The notes beneath the pieces were generated by a model. The model was not told the DNA's origin. It worked only from the letters and a program-made list of their open reading frames with translations, and ran no database searches. From contig OW051494.1 in assembly GCA_932521035.1 (NCBI GenBank), positions 10,154,001 to 10,218,000 on the forward strand: 64,000 nt of DNA, written 5' to 3'. The stretch's first letter is position 1, and every line of letters starts with the position of its first letter. Shown one piece after another: positions 9,969-21,302 of the stretch. Source of the DNA: Oscheius dolichura. Lineage: Eukaryota > Nematoda > Chromadorea > Rhabditida > Rhabditidae. The position numbers were made by a program, and so were the translations under genes.

Positions 9969-10875
9969 CTACATGAGGTCGCTGGGTTCAAGATCTTTAA
10001 ATTTCAAAAGAAGGGAACCGGTTTCTGGATCATATTTAGGTACAATCGGCCGCGCCGTCCATCCCCAGTACTCTTCATCTTCGTCTTCGGTAAAAAGATC
10101 AGCTGGCGAATATTTTTGAGCGTGTCTTTCCCAATCCCAGGGAATAAACCATTCAGGAGCTTTGGTGATTAGATGCTCTTGGTCGTAGAGCTGCCATCTG
10201 CCTTCATAAGAGACAAGAATCTCTTCTATGTCCACACAGCCGCACACATTCTTGTGAACCCATTCCAGCAGTACCCAAAGTCGTGGTTTGCTTCTCAGCC
10301 AATTGTGAATCGACTGAAAAATTGAAATTGTTGTTTTTATACGAATTTTGCTCATTTTTACACTAAACTTTGATTTGTTTTGTTATTTTTATCTTTTGCT
10401 TTGTGAACTTATTGTTTCATCTCATTTTGTCTTCATTCTCTAGTTATTTTTACTGTTCTTATATGTTTTCCTACTAATTATGTGTTCGTATTAAATTTTA
10501 GGCCATAAACATTGCAGATTTTAGCTTCCAAGGCATGTGAGTTTTCAATTTCATCCGGAGAAGCCATTCTGCTGCAGCAGACACCCCCAACGTCTTTGAA
10601 TGACGACTAAAATTACCAAGAGAGATGGAAAATAAATTAGGAAATCATATGAGACGAGGATAAAGCTTTAAAAATATGATTTTTTCATTTCTTACCGAAT
10701 CATGTTGCCTATAACTGAACCAGAATGAAATCCCAAATGCGCCGAGGAAAACAAGAAGCCAACTTGGTATAATTATCCAATATAATGAATTTTTTCCTAG
10801 ATAATTCCATATAAGGATTTTTAATTGAGAATCTTTAGCCAGGATAAGGGCATGGAGCTCAGTGTACCATGCCAT
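9969..10875 (-). CDS. Single-pass membrane protein with Trp-rich tail domain
   Basis: Preferred model, minus strand: exons 10875-10696, 10606-10511 and 10313-9969, all phase 0, giving 206 residues. An N-terminal polar half is followed by a membrane span (WIIIPSWLLVFLGAFGISFW), a Cys-containing linker (DVGGVCCSRM) and an acidic, Trp-rich domain (EWFIPWDWERHAQKY, EDEDEEYWGWTARPIVPKYD). A tattCAG acceptor lies seven bases before the ATG. Alternatives are that exon 2 reads on to a stop at 10478, or that the last exon is its own ORF from an ATG at 10355. The family is not recognised. It heads a tight minus-strand run down to 8884. Confidence 0.5.
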
Positions 10876-11783
10876 TTGGATTCTGAAATATTTTTTTCTT
10901 CAAATAGGGGGAAATTTCGAGAAGAGTAATCTTTCTAGTTGAAAATAGGGTAGGATGATGTTATTTTTATGGGAAGATAAGAAAGAAACAGGGGATCAGC
11001 TCAAGGAATCAAGAAAATGGAGAAGATTTGAAGGTTGGCTGTCTAACTATGGCACCACAGGCAACACGGCTGTCTAACTGTGGCGTTCCAAAATTTACTC
11101 AATCCAAGAAAATGGTGGATAAAATCGCCTGCGGAGAAGAAAAGAAATGACTAGGGCTCTTTTCCCATATTTCGAGGAGGCTGCAGAGGAATGAGCTCAT
11201 TTACTTTTTGGAATAAAAGGCGCAAACGGGACGACGGACAGCTTGACAAATGGCTAAAAGAAATGAAATGGAGGAGCCCCGGAAAGCAGAAAACGACCAG
11301 CTGAAGACGAATTCTGATATATTTCTGAGCTAAAAATGGCTGGAAAACGTGTGGAACGGAGAATAATATGAGTTAGCCGATGATTTTTCCAGTTTTACGG
11401 GGGTTTCGCCGCTGATTCAACTGTTATTTCGGCTCGGAGGGTTGAGTAAGGAGCCCCAGCGGTCCCCTCCTGGTTTTAAATTTTGCAGGCAAATACAATA
11501 TTGTTATCTGTTCCATATAATTTAAATTTATGGGCTATAAAATGGGATTACAGTAGTCTAGGTCGGATAAAATTGAAAGGGGGCTATTTCCGGCTACCCC
11601 CGGCCCATTAAATTGAGCCATGGGAACTGGTTTTGAATAGGTACTAGTGCAAATTATAGGGTATTGGAAATAGGGGCCAAAAGGACACTTTTTTGACCGA
11701 GAGTCCTTGAGATTCGGAGATAATGAGAGCTTCCGGCGGACAGTCCACCGACGAGACCACTCATCGGCAATTAGCCGCCATGT
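10876..11783. other. Intergenic with dispersed repeat
   Basis: Holds a paired copy of the CTGTCTAACTGTGG repeat (about 11040-11090: GGCTGTCTAACTATGGCACC, then ACACGGCTGTCTAACTGTGG). No gene is supported. Confidence 0.5.
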
Positions 11784-11855
11784 GGTCCCGTGGTGTAGCG
11801 GTTAGCACTCAGGACTCTGAATCCTGCGACGGGAGTTCAAATCTCCCCGAGACCT
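11784..11855 (+). tRNA. tRNA-Gln (CTG)
   Basis: A 72-nt cloverleaf. The acceptor stem GGTCCCG pairs with CGAGACC with one mismatch. The D arm contains GTGTAGCGGTTAGCAC, the anticodon loop is CTCTGAA (anticodon CTG), and the T arm is GGGAGTTCAAATCTCCC. A pyrimidine-rich T run follows, as for a Pol III terminator. Confidence 0.93.
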
Positions 11856-13967
11856 GCTTCTTTTTGTTTTTCTTTTTTCCCCTGTTGAATGCTGTTTTTC
11901 CCCTTTCTTCCAAAAATAAAAGCATAAAATAGCCACAAAACCTATTTTTGGGGGCTCCAATGGTTGTCATAGGCTACTCGGCTGTTTAACTGTGGCTCTC
12001 CAAGAGTTTATGTCTACACGGCTGTCTAACTGTGACGCTCTCCGAAAATACCCGGCTGACCCCCTTTTCCCCTCAGACTAACCTTTAGGGATCGTTCTAT
12101 CCTGTTCCTCACTCGGTCTCGAAGACACTCCACCATCCGCTCCTTGACTCGTCTCATGATCACAGTCGTCGTCGTCCGTGCAATCCAAGAGATAGAAAGA
12201 GATCTGCCGGGAAGCCGCTCAGTTGCAAAAGGAGGGGAATCACCAGATTGGGAGCGAGAGATGTGCCGCCGTGTGTTGTCTATCACTCTCGGCCGAGCAG
12301 ATTAACGGCGGCAGTGGAAAACTTCTTCTATTTCTTCTTTTCTGCAGGGAAGGGGAGGAGGAGAAGAGAGATTGGGGGAGACGGAGAGAGAGACGGCAGC
12401 GGGATTACAGAATCAGTCAGTTCAAAAAGCAGGGGAGCAGCCGGGGGAGAGGGAGCAACCCGGGGGATTATCCCCCGTGCTCCCCCTGCTGATAGCCTTC
12501 TCCCTTTTATTAAATGAAGAATGTCTATCCCACGGGTCCGGCCATCCAGATCACGAGAAATTTGGAAAGTAAGTGGGACTGGAACCGGGATCGCGCCATT
12601 GAGACCCATTTTTAGGGCTACCGCCCCAGAATTGCGCCTTTTGCGTCGGGAGGTCTACAGTATACTGTAATTAGTCTTCTATCCCTTGTAGAAAATCACC
12701 TGGAGAGTTGATAAAGTAGAAAATCGGCCACAGGATTAAGATTTCCTAAGCCTGAAATCGACTCGGAAGGAGAACGCCTCCCGCCTAGGGCGGCAAACCA
12801 GGTCCGCGCCAGCAAGGCCCATTTCCAAGGATTTCTGCCTTTGCGCCTTTTCGGTGCAACTGTCCCAAGATTACCAATTACAGTATGCCAAAGATTACAG
12901 ACCTATTTCACGGAAAAAGCGCAAAACTGGCTCACTTCCCCCGTGGGTCATACTGACCCGAATCCCGTGCTGCAAGGCCCCGTGACTTTGATTTTTGGTG
13001 TTGAAATCAGTCTTCGTTTAGTCCACAACAAGATGACCTCAGAAAGAGAGAAGTGAACAAATATTTTGTTATTTTTATCCGTTCAATTGGATGATTTTAA
13101 TCCGCCCCAGGTCATACTGAAACAAAAGCGGTGAAACAGCAATGGGCATAGACCAAGATCGGGTTGGAAAGATCAGATCGTGACCTATATTCTGGGGCAG
13201 ACATCACCCAAGGGAAAGGGCCAGTTGTTCTGGGATTTCAGCTTATCAAATGGAGGAAGTCAGCCAGGCGGAGAAATTGGTTATCAACCCTTGCGAAAGG
13301 CTAAAACCATGAGAATTTGATAAAACATCAAGAATTTGATACTGTTCGACTCTCCAGAATATTCTCTACAAAATGTCTGTGGAGCTTTTTGAGAAAGTGG
13401 GCATTTTCTTGCCAAAACGAGAGTTCTCCCGCTGCCGTGATAATTATGACGGCGGCGCCCGTATGAAGAGGACTCGTAGAACTCATAAATGGAAACCTGT
13501 AGACACAGTGAACAAGGCTGGGTGATTTCAGAAGTTTTTTCTGCCTAGAAAATGGCATTCCAAGGCCCATTCAATCCACCATAAAAACCAAAATAAAATC
13601 CAGGAAAGGTGGAGAACCAGCGTAAGGCTGTAACAGAAGAGAAGAGCGAAAAGAATACCAATCAAAGCGAAAATTTATTCCAATTACAGTAGGATCACAA
13701 GGTGGTAGAGACGACCGGCAGTTCCAGTAGAAGGGGGGAATGAACCATTTTTTTCGACATTTTGGAGGAGAAAGCGAAAAACAGATAAGCGGATAATCTG
13801 TTAGAAAAAGGATTAGGGCCCATTTTTTCAAATCTTTTAAAAAAGGAATAGGGCGTCGTATATAAAACTATTCGACCCTTCATTTTCAAAGATTTATAAT
13901 GAATAAATCACCATTATTACGTAGACAAATGCCGGTTTTATTTCAAATAGCGTAGTAGTCCCGAGAG
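11856..13967. other. Non-coding stretch
   Basis: Another CTGTCTAACTGTG repeat pair lies at about 11969-12035. A purine-rich tract (GGGAGAGGGAG-type) near 12340-12460 produces long artificial frames. Nothing else is supported, although several open frames exist at 12.2-12.6 and 13.3-13.9 kb. Confidence 0.5.
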
Positions 13968-14211
13968 TTAGTAGTCGCTCTTCAGAATTTGGCGTTTTTT
14001 TGCAGATTCTTTATGATATCCAGTCCTGAATTCTAAAATGAGCATTTCATATCAATATCGCTAATTTTAGCTTACCTTGGGCTTTGTGAAAATCTCCATG
14101 AGCACCTTCTAGGTAGAGCTGGATGTGGCCGATTCAGCAAAACAAAGCAGACAAAAATTCCATGTGATTTCGAAATTTGCCGAGCATTTCAAAAAAAGTG
14201 AGTTTGGCCAT
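13968..14211 (-). CDS. Short basic protein with an in-frame TGA
   Basis: Minus strand, exons 14211-14076 and 14032-13968. A frame runs from an ATG (MAKLTFFEMLGKFRNHMEF) to a TGA at codon 26 (14136-14134), continues open (IGHIQLYLEGAHGDFHKAQE), crosses a GTAAGC/TTTTAG intron in phase and ends KKRQILKSDY, 65 residues plus the TGA. The part after the TGA looks fully protein-like, and there is no other AG acceptor to start it. It could be a pseudogene, a stop read-through or recoded codon, or two overlapping unrelated frames. A second ATG after the TGA (14100-14098, MEIFTKPK) uses the same splice in another frame and gives only 24 residues. Confidence 0.3.
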
Positions 14212-14354
14212 TTTCGCTGGCGCGCTGTGTTCCGGACAACTTCGAAAAATAACGGAAATTTTCCGTGGAAAATAAAAGTTTGATATATGGTTTTGATCAG
14301 CTCTTCGAGCCCGATCTAACGGCGCTTGCCGTTTTTTCGGAAGTGGTCGGAAAC

Positions 14355-14457
14355 ATGGCGCACCAGCAAAACTGGCCCAGCTTCACCGACGTGGCGCGCT
14401 ATGGTATGAAGAAGGAAAAAGAAATGAGAGAGAAGACGCGGCAAAACAAAAAAATAT
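14355..14457 (+). CDS. Possible short gene or first exon
   Basis: An ATG frame (MAHQQNWPSFTDVARYG) reads on into a charged stretch and stops at 14457. A GTATGA donor-like site after TAT.G could make this a first exon, but I find no matching second exon. It is divergent from the gene starting at 14211, about 145 bp apart. Confidence 0.25.
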
Positions 14458-15036
14458 AAATATGGGATACAAAATAATCAGAAACAAGAACAAGATTTCG
14501 TTTAAATTTTCATTTACTTCGATTGTTAGATTCTTCCTTCATTTTCCTGTTGACGTCTTCTATTCGACGCTGTTGAACATCTTCTTCCATCGTCTGGTAG
14601 TATCTCTTCTTCGGCTGTGGTCACTGCTTCGTTTTCCATCTTCGGGCGGTTTGTTGAAGCTTCTTTCAAGAGGAGAAGGAAGTAGAAGCAGCGACGATGG
14701 ATACGATCAGCTACAGAGACGAGAAGCGACCGGGGTTGGAGTGGCTCGAGTCGGCGAGTAGGCGGCGAGTAGAACAGCCAACCTTCGGGTGGGGAGAGCG
14801 GCTGGAAATGTGGCTCTTTTCTGGCTCTCACCGCCTTATATAGGGAAAACGGATTAGGGACAAGATTGTCCGCTTAACCGACAATTAGATAGAAAATTAA
14901 TCCCGGTACCGGCTCAATTTCCATTTTTAGCGAGAAGAACAAAATTCTAGCCGTTCTTTGGGGTGAATAAGGAAGAAGACCTATTCATAACTCTTCAGCT
15001 CCACGCGAGACCAAAGATTCATTTGAAATTATCAAA

Positions 15037-15478
15037 TCAAATTTCCTCCACAATGGTGTGTTGGTCCCGTTGCCTCAATTCCTTGGTTACTACTCTCGCC
15101 AGAGCCTTATCTTTTTCCAGCTTCAGGATCAGTTCCTTCTCTTGTGACCTACAAAATGTTCACACATTTAAATATGACAAATATTTACGCTTGAAAGGAT
15201 TTCTCCTCGGCTAGAATCTTCTTCTTTTGCTCCCTGGCCTGCAGCCTTCGGTCATGCGCGTCAACACGCGACAAGCTGTAGAAAGTTATGACCTCAAACA
15301 GGGGGGATAGACAAAGTTTGAAAAGGGCGGGATCTACCAGAAAAATAAGCCAAATGACGATGAGAAAGAGATAACGGAAGAGGAGATTGACCCCGATTTG
15401 GAGGAGAAACGTGTCGATGAAGTCGTAGACGTCTTCTTCTTCCAGTTTTTGGCCAACTGGGGCGTTTGTAGTCGCCAT
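15037..15478 (-). CDS. Membrane-anchored coiled-coil protein
   Basis: Exons 15478-15189 and 15148-15037 (minus) join in phase (split GCG) to give 132 residues. An acidic N-terminus (LEEEDVYDFIDTFLLQ) is followed by a hydrophobic segment (LFRYLFLIVIWLIFLV) and a second semi-hydrophobic stretch. A long charged helix with heptad character comes next (RLQAREQKKKILAEEKSF, then SQEKELILKLEKDKALARVV). A 62-bp intron-like stretch inside exon 1 would break the frame if removed, so it is read as coding. Family unknown; it resembles a small membrane-anchored coiled-coil adaptor. Confidence 0.55.
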
Positions 15479-15992
15479 GGGAAAGAATAAAGGGTCAGCA
15501 GGTGGAAAGTTGTTTGGATAGACATTATTTTTATGAGAATGGGTAGAAATAAGAGGAAAGAAGAAAAATTATCCAATATTCGGGCAGGGAACCGGGAAGA
15601 AAGGGCCGCCACAGTTAGACAGTCGTGTAGCCGACAGACAAAGAGGCCGCCACAGTTAGACAGCCATAACCACTATTCCCCTTCTTCAAAGATTCGTTGA
15701 GGTCAGCCTCGTCATCTTTTCGCCCCCGCCGATCGACTTTTGAGGCCATCGTTTCACTTTTTACCCTTTCGGTCGTCCTGTCGGCCCCTCTCTTCTCGGC
15801 CCGGGGTCTCTTGTGTTGTTTATGCCCATGGCGACTACAAACACCCCCTCGCTAGGTTGTGTCTAGCCACCGGAGAGGGTTAGAGATATTTTCAACTCGC
15901 GCATGTTGTTGAGCATTGATTGATCCAGATGGTTCTCTCGTGTTTAGTTTTTAATAAATCTCTTTGTCATTTCTCCCGTTTTCAGAGAGAGT
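15479..15992. other. Intergenic with repeat copies
   Basis: Two copies of GCCACAGTTAGACAG at about 15606 and 15650, one followed by TCGTGTAGCCGACAG. No gene seen. Confidence 0.5.
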
Positions 15993-16400
15993 ATGGCCTT
16001 AGCCTATCAGCCTTATTGGGGAATGCTTATCATTGGCATTATCACTATCGCCCTGCTTCTTCTTCTCGCCTACAGGATGTGTCGGGGTCTTCGTCGGGAG
16101 GTAAGGAGTTGCTTTTATTCAAAAAGTCGTTGAACCGGTAAGGTTACTGTTGGCAAGCGAGGGGTCCGGGAAAACTGTTTCTTTGAGCCAAATAGTTATT
16201 TTCAGCGTGACAGCACCAGCCGTGTCGTCTACCGAGCTGCTACTCCTGCCCGTACTCGTAGCCGCCGTTCCTGGCGCTTCCAGCCCGTTTCCGAGCAGAT
16301 TTCACCCCCTAACCCGCCGCCAACTCCTGAACTCATGAGGTCCGAGTGCTGCTCTCTCAAGGTCATTGATAAACGAACCTCCGAGACCACATCTTTCTAA
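15993..16400 (+). CDS. Single-pass membrane protein with Arg/Ser-rich tail
   Basis: Exons 15993-16100 and 16206-16400 join in phase 0 to give 100 residues. Exon 1 is a short start plus a membrane span (MLIIGIITIALLLLLAY) and a basic stop-transfer patch (RMCRGLRRE). Exon 2 is a basic tail (TPARTRSRRSWRF), then a Pro-rich stretch (ISPPNPPPTPEL) and a Cys-containing end. A TTTTCAG acceptor lies ten bases before the ATG. Family not recognised. Confidence 0.65.
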
Positions 16401-17938
16401 ATTTCCTTCTTTAGTCCCGGTAAATGTTTAAAAAAGCAGTTTCTATCAATTTCGCACTTGTTTGACCCTCAGTTTGATTTTGACAGACCATAGACAAATT
16501 GTCGATTTTTCTCGCTAATTTCAGGCTCTCAATGCTCGTATACCGTAGTTATAGCAACCGTTGCTCATTTTAGACCTTTAAACCCGTTGTTTTGAGCGTT
16601 TTCTAACTAAAAAAGACTCCAAAATAGGTTATTATGCCTTTCTAGCCGTTTGAGTAGGTGTTTTCCCCGCGAATATGCCCTTTTTTCTGTACTGTACTGG
16701 CTATTATTCCATGTGCCTTCGTTATTCGACAATTCCTCGCTTACTGTACAAATAAATTTTATTTGCCGCAGTTTTCCCTGTTATATTGAATATATTGAAG
16801 CGGGGAGGAGGGGGGCACAGATCGACACCAGAGCACTCTCTCATACATATTGATAGCTCTGCCTATTGTATTTAATATTCTCACACAGTTGGTTGGGGGA
16901 GGGGGAAAAGCTATTCTCCATTCGCCAACAATCGTCCCGCGCCTCGACAGACTTCGCCTCTTTGAGAAAAATAAGAGGAGAGCCCCCATAACAAGAATTG
17001 GAGTTCCCCGGGGGGCGGACGCTACGGACGACCACTATCCTGATCAACTTGACAATTGTCTTATCATATAGACGGGGGTGCTCTCTCGTTTTGATCAGTC
17101 AATTTCAAGCGGATCAGGGGGAGCTACCCCTACTGGAAAGTGCCCCTGGGGAAAGATCCCCTTTCCTCCTCCCCGTTTTTAGCCCTGTCCTTGTGAACTC
17201 GAAGTCCGTCCATGTTAGAAGCTTTGAATCTCTAAACTTGGTGGGCACGAGTAGACAACGCGGGCTATCTGCTTTCCCTCTCCCCTCTTTCCCCGAAATA
17301 CACTGGCTCATTGTCTACTGGTTGGATCCCGATTGAGAGATCTCTGCGGGTCTTGACGGAATGTAACCTAGTAGACAAGGACGAATTCCTCCTTCTCTAC
17401 TAATTAGTCCTTACCAATCCAAGCTTTTCGGGGAGTTTTCTTGAAGCCTGGAGCTGCAGTTGATATTGTATACTGCGACCCCAGGGCTTCAAGCAGACTT
17501 CGAGAAAGCATAACGGGTTCTAGAACGAAAAAGTTCACCTTGAAACCTTGGAAACGATTTCGAAGTACCAAAAAGTAGTTTTACCGGTCATTAGGACTAC
17601 TGTAATTAACAGAGGCCAAAATAGATCAGATGAGTGAAAGCCTCAGTTAGACAGTCGTGTCGCCTGTGGCGCCCCAAAACCTTGGTCAATCCCCCCTGTT
17701 TACATAAACTTTTCAGTTTCCTCTCTCCTGCCCTCTCTCCTCGTCTAACCTATGACGTGTCCCACCAGCTGCGCTAGCCTCCTCGCGAAGAAAGGCGGGA
17801 AATACGGATCAACAAGCCTTTCCATCAATATGAAGTTGTTTTGCATATGGCTGCGCGTAGGCCATGGGCGAAGGGGCCAATTTTTTAGTTCTACCCCGAA
17901 TAGTCGTTTAAAATCTGAATTCACTTGAATTTTAGGAC
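16401..17938. other. Non-coding, short repeats
   Basis: A CAGTTAGACAGTCGTGTCGC repeat copy lies at about 17644. An inverted CTTGAAGCCTGG / CCAGGGCTTCAAG pair lies at about 17440-17495. No convincing gene on either strand. Confidence 0.45.
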
Positions 17939-18328
17939 ATGCAGCTGATTATCTGTCAATTTTGTCTCCTGCTCATCCCCTTCGTAACTGTTTCGACCAC
18001 CTTCCTGTGCATTTTGCTTTGTTATTCTAGGAGACTGGATACAATAGCTTCTCCTCCCATTCAGGTACTATTTTTTACTATTTCTAATCAAAAACAGCTT
18101 ACTAATTATAAAAAATAACGAAATCTACCCATTTTTCAGCCCGAATTGGTCATCCTCCGCGATTCTCCGACCTCCGGAGCCGCCGATCTCCACCGCCACT
18201 TCCAGTTCCGCGGCAGTTCGTCGGAAAACCCTCACACAGATCATACCCATCGTTTTATGACCATTATGACCATCATTAGTGAGACGACAACCAGCCAAGT
18301 TGACAAGCCGATCCCGACGTCCCCCTAG
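17939..18328 (+). CDS. Single-pass membrane protein, His/Ser-rich tail
   Basis: Exons 17939-18064 and 18140-18328 join in phase 0 to give 104 residues. Exon 1 is almost wholly a hydrophobic signal-anchor (FCLLLIPFVTVSTTFLCILLC) and ends RRLDTIASPPIQ. Exon 2 is a polar tail with several His and Thr (NPHTDHTHRF, SETTTSQVDKP). An ATTTTAG acceptor lies three bases before the ATG. Family unknown. Confidence 0.6.
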
Positions 18329-20960
18329 AAATTTAGGGCCCCTCTCGTTGTCTACCACCTCCCCTTCTGGGGGCAGATGGTCCCCCGCGGCCAGGGGGTC
18401 ACCTTTCTCCCACGTCTTTTTGTTTCTTGTAATTTCTCGAAAGATAAACTTTAGTTTAACAAAACGGTTTATGGTTTTCTTAAACTGGTTTTCTCCTTGG
18501 GAAAGGAACAGTGCCGCGCCCAGCTATTAAATTACTATAGAGAGAAGTTGCTGCGACGAACTTCCTTCTTGATAACGGTTGGTTTTAATTCTTTTCACCC
18601 TAAAATGTCTAAAATATAGAATTTTAAAGGGCTGGACAACGTTTTAAAAGGGGAAAGGGCTGGTTTAAAGGACTAAATGAACGTTTCGAAGAAGTGAAGA
18701 GGATTTTGAAGGGACGGAGTCATTTTCTGGGGCTTCAGAGCGGGAAAAGTCTCTGTCTCATCTACCGACAGATTGCGCTTTAAAATTCTGATATATTTTA
18801 AAGCCAGAAATGTCCGCAAAGAAGAACAGACCTCTGTATTCCTCGGAGGACGAGAGATAGTGTGGAAAAATGGGTCGGGCAGTCTGGGAAAAGCGGGAGT
18901 ATTGGTTCTTGGGAGGAGAGTAGCTCTTCGTTGTTTATGATGAATATGGTGCAAAAGTTGTTATAAAGCTTCTTTTGAACACCCTACACATCATAGAAGC
19001 GGTAGAGCCGATTAATCAAGGGATCTTCCTCTCAGGAGGGGGTTGGATGGAAGAATGAACTTATAAGTCTGGAAACTGGGAAGGAAAAGGGGGTGGAGAG
19101 GTTTCTTGCTTGTTTGAATTTAAAACTCGCGCTCTCCTTTTCCGCTTCAGCATGACATCAACGTGGTTTACTCTCTCCGATATGCCAATCAATTCTGGTT
19201 CAGTGTCTCTCGCGCGTGTTTCGTAAGTTTGATACGACACCTTCCCGCCTTCGCTGACCCGTCTACTAGACAATGCGTCTGGACTTTTTAAACTTTGGAT
19301 GGCCCTCCTGAAGCTGTACAAATCCTCAGTAAGTCATTTTTTTCCATAAAAGGTCTCCTAAAGCTGTTAGGGGCTTGTATTACGGGAGCAGAGAAATAAA
19401 CTCGATCACCACAGTTAGACAGCCGTGTCGGCTGTGGCTCACGGCGGCCAACAGTTAGACGGCGAAACCCCCCATAACTCCTAACTAATCGGCTCTATTA
19501 TAGTCTAGGAGGGGTATTGGTTCAAAATTGGGGCCCGGCCGAGGTTTTACGGGTTCGAGAGGGGAGCGGGAAGACTAGCGGGCCTCCTTTGTCTCTGGCG
19601 GCTCTCTTCCCGGACCACAATCCCTCTTTTGGGTCAAAGAAAAAAACTCTTTCCCCTCTTTGTTCTTTCCCTCCCCTGTTGCACAAATAGAGCCGTATCT
19701 CCCCGTACCAGTCGCGCTATCCCGCCAAAAGATTCAAATCGGGGGACGAGGGAAGAGGATCGCCTGCTTATTGCTATTCCTCCCATCTCACCTCGTTCCC
19801 CCCGTGACTGTATAATAAAAACGGGGTGATTTGGCCTGGGAAAAAGACATTCAAATGGTGGATCGCGCCATATAGGACGCGGTCGACCCTCGTCTCCCTC
19901 GTCTATTCTTCTAACTACAGTAGAACTGCCAGAAGCGTCAGTACCCCTCGTCCCGTCCACACTCTTCCTAACGTTCACTTGTAGCGATCGTGTGGGAAAA
20001 AGAATTGATTTTTAGCACCGGTCTAGCTGCGAGTGAAGGGAGAAGAGAAAAAAAACAGGGGCACCACAGTTAGACAGCCGTGTAGCCTGTGGCGCCGCAG
20101 TTAGACAACTAAGCTCCGATATTCCCGGCACTACCGTAGTCCATGAGGGATATTTGTTCAAAAAGCCGTATAATAACTTTTGTACTATATTCTTCGTGGA
20201 CAACGATGAGCTACACCCTTTCATGGAGTTCTCAAGGTGGATTCCAAGGTCCAAAAACAGCCCATTTTTCAACCTTCCCTTTCCACAAAGGAATACAGAG
20301 CTCTGCTCTCGTTTATGGGCATTCTGGGCTAGAAAATTGAAGAGAATTTTAAAGCGCCATGTCTGTAGATGAGACGGAGACCTCCAACCTCCCAAACCGT
20401 CTCCCAGTCCTTTAAAACTCTCCAGCCATCTACCGAGTGTCCGTTAAAGAGCAACTGTAGTAGTCCTCCTTACCGCCCACTCGATAGGATGGCTAAGAGC
20501 TCGTCCTTCCTCTCCCCTTCTCTCCCCCGAGAAGAGATTCTCCCCCATTTTGCTTACCGTTATTTTCAATAATTGTATTAGCTTTTTGAAAATATTCGGT
20601 GAAGTAAAACAGGCAGAATAGTACTCTTCTTGATCCAGAATCTCCGGATCTCCCGCGTTTTTGGCCACCTGCCAGTTCAAGACATGGCGACTTTTGACCT
20701 TTTCGAAACTACAGTAATCTATGTCTATTATAAGCTTTTAAAACTTTTCAATCTTCTTTTTAAGCGTACTGTAATGGATGGGAAACTTCGTCAGCTCAAA
20801 AATTGCCTCTACGCCGTCAACAATAAATAGTAGTCGAGAGCGCGATGCCTCATCCCGGCAGTCGATCAGGTGCTCCCAATTCGCCACCATTCTGTATCGA
20901 TTTGAACCGAATTTCTCTCCCTTTTACCAGATTTAATGTTATTCCTTTTTAGGACAAAGT
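18329..20960. other. Repeat-rich, no gene supported
   Basis: A degenerate repeat of about 250 bp at 18700-18965 is matched in inverted orientation at 20160-20405 (shared words AGAATTTTAAAGCGC, GTAGATGAGAC, GAATACAGA). Copies of CCACAGTTAGACAGCCGTGT lie at about 19412, 19452 and 20066-20110. Open frames here lack coding character. Confidence 0.5.
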
Positions 20961-21302
20961 ATGATGGCAACCAACGGCAACCAAGATTCTGATCAGGAGA
21001 AGATCGAGGTGAAATTCCCTTCGAGAACAATGAAATCATAATTTTAGAGGCCCACCAATCTTTATGAAAATGGTTTCTTGGAGAACAAAAACGACCAGGT
21101 ACATTTTATACCTGTTCAGTTTTAAAATGGGAAAGTTTAGGGCAGTCAGGATCTGAAGCTCCAGCTGACAATGGACGACTTTCCGCCCCAATTCCGCCCC
21201 CGCAGCATCCAGATCACTCCGGAGGACAAGCTCCTTCGTGACTACTTGAGGGCTCCGATGTACACCCGGGCTATGATGGAAATGGCGGCCCTTCACCTTT
21301 GA
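20961..21302 (+). CDS. Small soluble acidic protein, three exons
   Basis: Exons 20961-21008, 21048-21098 and 21141-21302, all phase 0, give 86 residues. The short first two exons encode a Gln/Asp/Glu-rich start and NLYENGFLENKND. The third encodes KLQLTMDDFPPQFRPRS, then PEDKLLRDYLRAP and a Met-rich end. There is no membrane segment. Introns are 39 and 42 bp, and an acceptor lies eight bases before the ATG. Family not recognised. Confidence 0.6.

Noticed and set aside
15325-15409. Intron-like GTAGAT...CTACAG inside the coiled-coil gene
   Set aside because: Removing the 62 bases shifts the frame into a quick stop, whereas reading through keeps a long helical frame.
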